A stretch of 64,000 nt of DNA from Caulobacterales bacterium (GTDB taxonomy: Bacteria > Pseudomonadota > Alphaproteobacteria > Caulobacterales > Aquidulcibacteraceae): the NCBI GenBank assembly GCA_017303355.1, contig JAFLCU010000001.1, positions 372,001-436,000 of the forward strand, written 5' to 3'. The notes under the pieces were generated by a model that saw only the letters and a list, made by a program, of their open reading frames with translations, was not told where the DNA came from and searched no databases. The position numbers and the translations under genes were made by a program. Shown here one piece after another: positions 60,900-64,000 of this stretch. Numbering within the stretch: the stretch's first letter is position 1; the number at the start of each line of letters is the position of its first letter.

Positions 60900-60963
60900 G
60901 GGACGTCTCCATAGTGCTTCTCAGCGAATATGGAGCCGCCTCGCCGGATCGGCCAGTCGCAAT

Positions 60964-61236
60964 CTAGTGATGAACGAGCATCTGGGCGTAGCTGAAGCGT
61001 GGCGGCGCCAGCGTCTCGCCGGTGGCTAGGCGGACAGAATGGATCACCGCATCGATCTCGCGGCGCCAGAATTCCAAAAATCCATGAATGCGCGGATAGG
61101 TCGGCGCCAGATCAAGCGTTTGCCACATGAAGCTCTGAAGCAGCGATGGGTGGTCTGGCATGTAATAGAGCACCTCGGCCGTCGCCAAACGCCAGCCTTG
61201 CAAACGCAAAGAAAGCTCGTCCGTCTCCATGCGCAC
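60964..61236 (-). CDS. usg: Usg-like protein
   Basis: A 90-residue protein. LRLQGWRLATAEVLYYMPDH and PSLLQSFMWQTLDLAPTYPR followed by FLEFWRREIDAVIHSVR are the Usg family blocks, known in alphaproteobacteria, often near trp or sod genes. Function unknown. Start may be ATG 61236 or 61230. Confidence 0.88.
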   Translation of the reverse strand: MRMETDELSLRLQGWRLATAEVLYYMPDHPSLLQSFMWQTLDLAPTYPRIHGFLEFWRREIDAVIHSVRLATGETLAPPRFSYAQMLVHH

Positions 61237-61382
61237 CTCTTGTCTTGCGACGCCAAACGAACATGCATCTGACCCTCAGACAAGCGAGGCTGACTGAGCC
61301 GTGATTACCAAGTCAATACTTGAGCTTCAGCTAGCAATCGTGATGAGCGGCTGCCAGTGCGATAGCGTCTCGGTTTCAATGA

Positions 61383-61685
61383 TTAACGGCCGCGCTCCAG
61401 CGCTTTCGCTTTAACCATGCGCTGCGATGCGAAGTGACACGCGAGATAGCCCAGCATGATCGGCGGCGCGCCAATCGCCAGCGGCAGAATGGGCGAGAGC
61501 CCGCCCTCGCTCAGCGCGCTGGCCACAAGCCATAGCGTCACAGGAAAACCGATCAGCAACAGGATGATGCCGGCAAGCGACAGCAGTCTCGCTTCGGCAC
61601 GCAGCGACGCGGCGGTGGGGCGGGTGACACGCATGCCCAAGGCGGTGCGAAAATCGCGCCAACCGCGAACACGCGCCACGCGCAC
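61383..61685 (-). CDS. Small two-segment membrane protein
   Basis: A 100-residue protein with a basic N-terminus and two hydrophobic segments (LSLAGIILLLIGFPVTLWLV and LPLAIGAPPIMLGYLACHF). No family recognised. The frame is the only plausible one in this stretch and codon use is like its neighbours. Confidence 0.55.
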   Translation of the reverse strand: MRVARVRGWRDFRTALGMRVTRPTAASLRAEARLLSLAGIILLLIGFPVTLWLVASALSEGGLSPILPLAIGAPPIMLGYLACHFASQRMVKAKALERGR

Positions 61686-61830
61686 GCTTAACGTTGCTCG
61701 CGCGCCGCACGATCAAGCGTTTGTGTTGCAGTGAATCCTCGGTTTCCATCATCTCACGTTAAGCCGGAGGAACTATTTTAGGGACAACGCGTCCCTTTGC
61801 AGAACGCAGGACCCGAGAAGACGCATTTGT

Positions 61831-62508
61831 ATGGCGCTGACTGATCTGCTTACGCCGGGCGAGGATGAACTCGCGGAGCACTACCCCAACCGGGTAGAGC
61901 ACACGGCCGATAGCGTCGTGCATGCCGTCGGTATTCTCGCGGCGCTTGTGGGCGGCGGTCTGCTTGTGGCGTTTGCCTTAGTTAATCGCGGCGTGCCGCT
62001 CGCGACCGGCGGCGCCATATACGCGCTGTGCTTGATGGCCATGCTGGCCGCTTCCGCTGTCTATAATCTAACACGCCCGTCACGTTATCGCCGCGTGCTG
62101 CGGCGCATCGATGAAGCGGCGATCTTCCTGATGATCGCCGGCTCCTACACGCCCTTCACGATCCAATTGCTGCCGCCTAATTTCGCGATCGGCGTGACAG
62201 TGGCGATCTGGATCGCGGCGCTCGCCGGCGCGGCCGGCAAGGTGCTCTGGACCAAACTCTCCGACCAAGCATGGTGCTTGATCTATCTGGCGTTCGGCTG
62301 GCTTGCGGTGCTGGTGCTTGGCCCGGTTGTGCCGACCCTGCCGCCGCTTGCGATCGGGCTGCTCGTGGTCGCGGGCCTCACCTATTCCGGCGGTGTGCTG
62401 CTCTATTTGAACCACGCCATCCCGTTTCGCCGGGCGCTTTGGCACGCGTGCGTGATCCTGGGCGCGGCGGGGCATTATGGCGCTGTGTTCATCGGCCTGG
62501 TGATGTAA
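61831..62508 (+). CDS. Hemolysin III family (TrhA/YqfA-like, PAQR) membrane protein
   Basis: A 225-residue protein with seven hydrophobic segments. EHTADSVVHAVGILAALVGG, SAVYNLTRPSRYRRVLRRID, GSYTPF and the late HAIPFRRALWHACVILGA hold the conserved histidines and serine/aspartate of the hemolysin III/PAQR superfamily. Bacterial members affect membrane lipid balance; haemolysis is not implied. Confidence 0.9.
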   Translation: MALTDLLTPGEDELAEHYPNRVEHTADSVVHAVGILAALVGGGLLVAFALVNRGVPLATGGAIYALCLMAMLAASAVYNLTRPSRYRRVLRRIDEAAIFLMIAGSYTPFTIQLLPPNFAIGVTVAIWIAALAGAAGKVLWTKLSDQAWCLIYLAFGWLAVLVLGPVVPTLPPLAIGLLVVAGLTYSGGVLLYLNHAIPFRRALWHACVILGAAGHYGAVFIGLVM

Positions 62509-62518
62509 AGCGCTCCGC

Positions 62519-62701
62519 ATGAGCGGATGGCGGAACGCGGACGGCCGCACGGCGGCGGATCGGCGAAAGCAAGACAGCGAAGCATCGCAAGCGCGCTTCT
62601 TGGAACGCGCGCGGAACCGGCCGCTGAGCCTAGCGAAACCACTACTCAGAGCCGCGTTCGTAGCGCTGCTGATCATCGCGTTGCTGTTTGCGTTTCTATG
62701 A
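62519..62701 (+). CDS. Small C-terminally anchored protein
   Basis: A 60-residue frame with a charged N-terminal half and one C-terminal membrane segment (LLRAAFVALLIIALLFAFL). It starts 10 bases after the hemolysin III gene. No family recognised; the size and layout suit a small membrane protein, but chance cannot be excluded. Confidence 0.45.
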   Translation: MSGWRNADGRTAADRRKQDSEASQARFLERARNRPLSLAKPLLRAAFVALLIIALLFAFL

Positions 62702-62771
62702 AAGAGCGGAACGAAGGCCCAGCCAGGATGTTATCCAAACTCCACTTACATTGGAAGAGGAGCGAGCCCCC

Positions 62772-63137
62772 ATGCCCACATCAACCGGCCACACGACCGC
62801 GATCCGCGCCAAGAAAGTCATCGGCACAAGCGTGAAGGACACAAGCGGCGAGAAGATCGGCACGGTCGAGGATATCATCCTCGACAAGCAATCAAATTCG
62901 ATCCTGTTCGCCGTGATCGGCTTCGGCGGCGTGCTGAAGATGGGCGAGAAATTCCACCCGCTGCCGTGGGCGGCGTTGAATTACGACGAAGAGGAAGATT
63001 CCTACGTCGTGCCCTACACCAAGGATGAACTAAAGGCTGCGCCGGCCGACACAATCAGTGAGCTGACGAAGAATGACGGCATCGCCTATCGCGACCAAAG
63101 CCACGCCTTCTACAAGGTCGATCAATATTGGAGCTAA
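62772..63137 (+). CDS. PRC-barrel domain protein
   Basis: A 121-residue protein from ATG 62772 with AGGAG upstream. KKVIGTSVKDTSGEKIGTVE followed by DIILDKQSNSILFAVIGFGG is the PRC-barrel pattern; LPWAALNYDEEEDSYVV follows. Stress-related PRC-barrel proteins of this size are common in Rhizobiales and relatives. Soluble, role unknown. Confidence 0.88.
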   Translation: MPTSTGHTTAIRAKKVIGTSVKDTSGEKIGTVEDIILDKQSNSILFAVIGFGGVLKMGEKFHPLPWAALNYDEEEDSYVVPYTKDELKAAPADTISELTKNDGIAYRDQSHAFYKVDQYWS

Positions 63138-63195
63138 GCGCATAAGCGCCTAGATGTAGCGCGCCTGCCAGCGATGGCGGGCGTGTGGGACGCTT

Positions 63196-63393
63196 ATGGG
63201 CTCGTCATCGGCGATTGCACGCGTTTTGTACGATGCGTCCAAACGCACGCTCGCCGTGACCTTCACGAGCGGCAAGAAATATATCTACGAAGACGTGCCG
63301 CCCGATGTGGCGCTTGAGTTTCAAACCGCGCCCTCGCAAGGCGCGTATTTCAACTGGCGGATCCGCGATCAGTACGAGTTTCGGGAGCTTTAG
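63196..63393 (+). CDS. KTSC-domain protein
   Basis: A 65-residue protein. SSAIARVLYDASKRTLAVTF, GKKYIYEDVPPDVALEFQ and SQGAYFNWRIRDQY make up the KTSC domain, named after its conserved residues and often fused or adjacent to lysyl-tRNA-synthetase-like or phage genes. It ends one base before the palindrome at 63395. Confidence 0.88.
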   Translation: MGSSSAIARVLYDASKRTLAVTFTSGKKYIYEDVPPDVALEFQTAPSQGAYFNWRIRDQYEFREL

Positions 63394-63394
63394 C

Positions 63395-63416
63395 ATTTGA
63401 CGTCCCGACGTCAAAT
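63395..63416. promoter_or_regulatory. Perfect 22-bp inverted repeat ahead of the methyltransferase
   Basis: Arms ATTTGACGTC (63395-63404) and GACGTCAAAT (63407-63416) around CC. Each arm ends or begins with the hexamer GACGTC, itself a palindrome. It lies 17 bases before the methyltransferase start, where an autoregulatory site of a restriction-modification system would be expected. Confidence 0.65.
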
Positions 63417-63432
63417 CAGTTAAGCTGAATCA

Positions 63433-64000
63433 ATGGCAGATGGATTTCAACGTGCCGCGCCCGGTCGAATACGCGACGCTATCGCGGAAGTTTTTCGAAG
63501 TGCAGGCCAAGAGCCGATGTCAATCGTTGAGATTGAACTTGGCGTCATAGACCTCCTCGGTCCCGTCGCTCCCTCTTCTGTTCGATCGTATCTCAACCTA
63601 AATACGCCGACCCTCTTCGAGCGAACGCAGAGAGGATTTTATCGCGTCAAGCAAATCGAATTGGCGTTGTCAGATAACGCATCGAAGAAGCTTAGCGCGG
63701 CCTTTAAGCACAAGAAGGCAAAGCTGTACCTCGGCGATTGCTTCGAGGTGATGTCGCAATTCGAACCTGAGTCCGTTGAAGCTATCATAACCGACCCCCC
63801 CTACGGCCTTATCGAGTTCACGGAGAAGGAGGTCAAAAAGCTTCGCGATGGACGCGGCGGGGTGTGGAGGATCCCACCCGCTTTCGATGGATCGCAACGA
63901 GCACCCTTGCCGCGCTTCACGGTTCTTGGGGCCGCAGACCTGAAAAATTTGGAGGACTTCTTTGTCGAGTTCGCCAAGGCAGTCGCGCGTATTTCGGTGC
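63433..64000 (+). CDS. DNA N4/N6 methyltransferase with N-terminal winged-helix-like domain (partial, runs off the right edge)
   Basis: From ATG 63433 the frame is open to the window end (189 codons). Residues 10-75 resemble a HARE/winged-helix domain (IRDAIAEVFRSAGQEPMSIV, VRSYLNLNTPTLFERTQRG). Then KAKLYLGDCFEVMSQFEPES (AdoMet-site entry region) and AIITDPPYGL with catalytic motif DPPY at 121-124, followed by RIPPAFDGSQ and PLPRFTVL, which recur in beta-class N4-cytosine/N6-adenine methyltransferases. Codon use is richer in A/T than upstream genes (for example ATA, TCA, GTT), a sign of transfer. Probably part of a restriction-modification or regulatory methylation unit. Confidence 0.85.
   Translation, partial: MADGFQRAAPGRIRDAIAEVFRSAGQEPMSIVEIELGVIDLLGPVAPSSVRSYLNLNTPTLFERTQRGFYRVKQIELALSDNASKKLSAAFKHKKAKLYLGDCFEVMSQFEPESVEAIITDPPYGLIEFTEKEVKKLRDGRGGVWRIPPAFDGSQRAPLPRFTVLGAADLKNLEDFFVEFAKAVARISV

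Overview
The window looks like chromosome from a GC-rich alphaproteobacterium of the Caulobacterales/Hyphomonadaceae kind. Pointers are a CpdR-type response regulator next to an N-formylglutamate amidohydrolase, a Usg protein, a CC0125-type lipoprotein, a SAM-II riboswitch on a met operon and four TonB-dependent receptors. No database search was possible; all family calls come from motifs read in the translations.

Region by region. 1-9.4 kb: a minus-strand run of a TetR regulator, an acyl-CoA synthetase, an exported pectate lyase and a cyclase fused to the start of a formylglycine-generating-enzyme domain (cut by the window edge), facing a plus-strand hydrolase, TonB receptor and MFS transporter. 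9.5-13.3 kb: a TetR-controlled ABC export set (adaptor lipoprotein, ATPase, permease). 13.3-16.7 kb: an inositol-monophosphatase-like enzyme and three poorly known genes (membrane coiled-coil protein, von Willebrand-A-like anchored protein, single-domain GIY-YIG-like protein). 16.7-19.2 kb: ACT-like protein, metX and metB behind a SAM-II riboswitch.

19.3-40.8 kb is the most coherent system: an L-rhamnose / rhamnoside utilisation locus. It holds two TonB receptors, a GPH-type sugar symporter, a cytoplasmic GH78 rhamnosidase, an acetyl-esterase-like hydrolase, rhamnose isomerase, rhamnulokinase, a bifunctional aldolase/dehydrogenase, an L-lactate dehydrogenase, a second class II aldolase, two exported RidA proteins, an exported dipeptidase, and DeoR and MarR regulators. 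Together they would take rhamnose to DHAP plus pyruvate. Five promoter regions carry tandem TGATCG-like boxes at exact 10-bp spacing, which I infer to be the DeoR operators; a second box is shared by the marR/dipeptidase and receptor promoters and may be the MarR site.

41-53.2 kb is mainly core: tRNA-Val, cpdR, N-formylglutamate amidohydrolase, a FadJ-like beta-oxidation enzyme, then an iron-starvation cluster (siderophore receptor, PiuC-like hydroxylase, PepSY, DUF2271, DUF4198, ApbE) with Fur-like boxes, tRNA-Thr and a second alpha-hydroxy-acid dehydrogenase.

53.36-59.35 kb is a decayed integrative element at the 3' end of a tRNA-Arg gene, bounded by an 11-bp direct repeat equal to the tRNA end. 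It carries a MobC-like protein, a broken relaxase, an ArdC remnant, a TcmP remnant, a truncated GIY-YIG protein and SF2 helicase, and a large serine recombinase that has no stop before the tRNA.

59.4-64 kb holds small core genes (TraB/GumN, lipoprotein, usg, hemolysin III, PRC-barrel, KTSC) and ends in a partial DNA methyltransferase preceded by a perfect 22-bp inverted repeat containing GACGTC twice. No rRNA or CRISPR array was seen.
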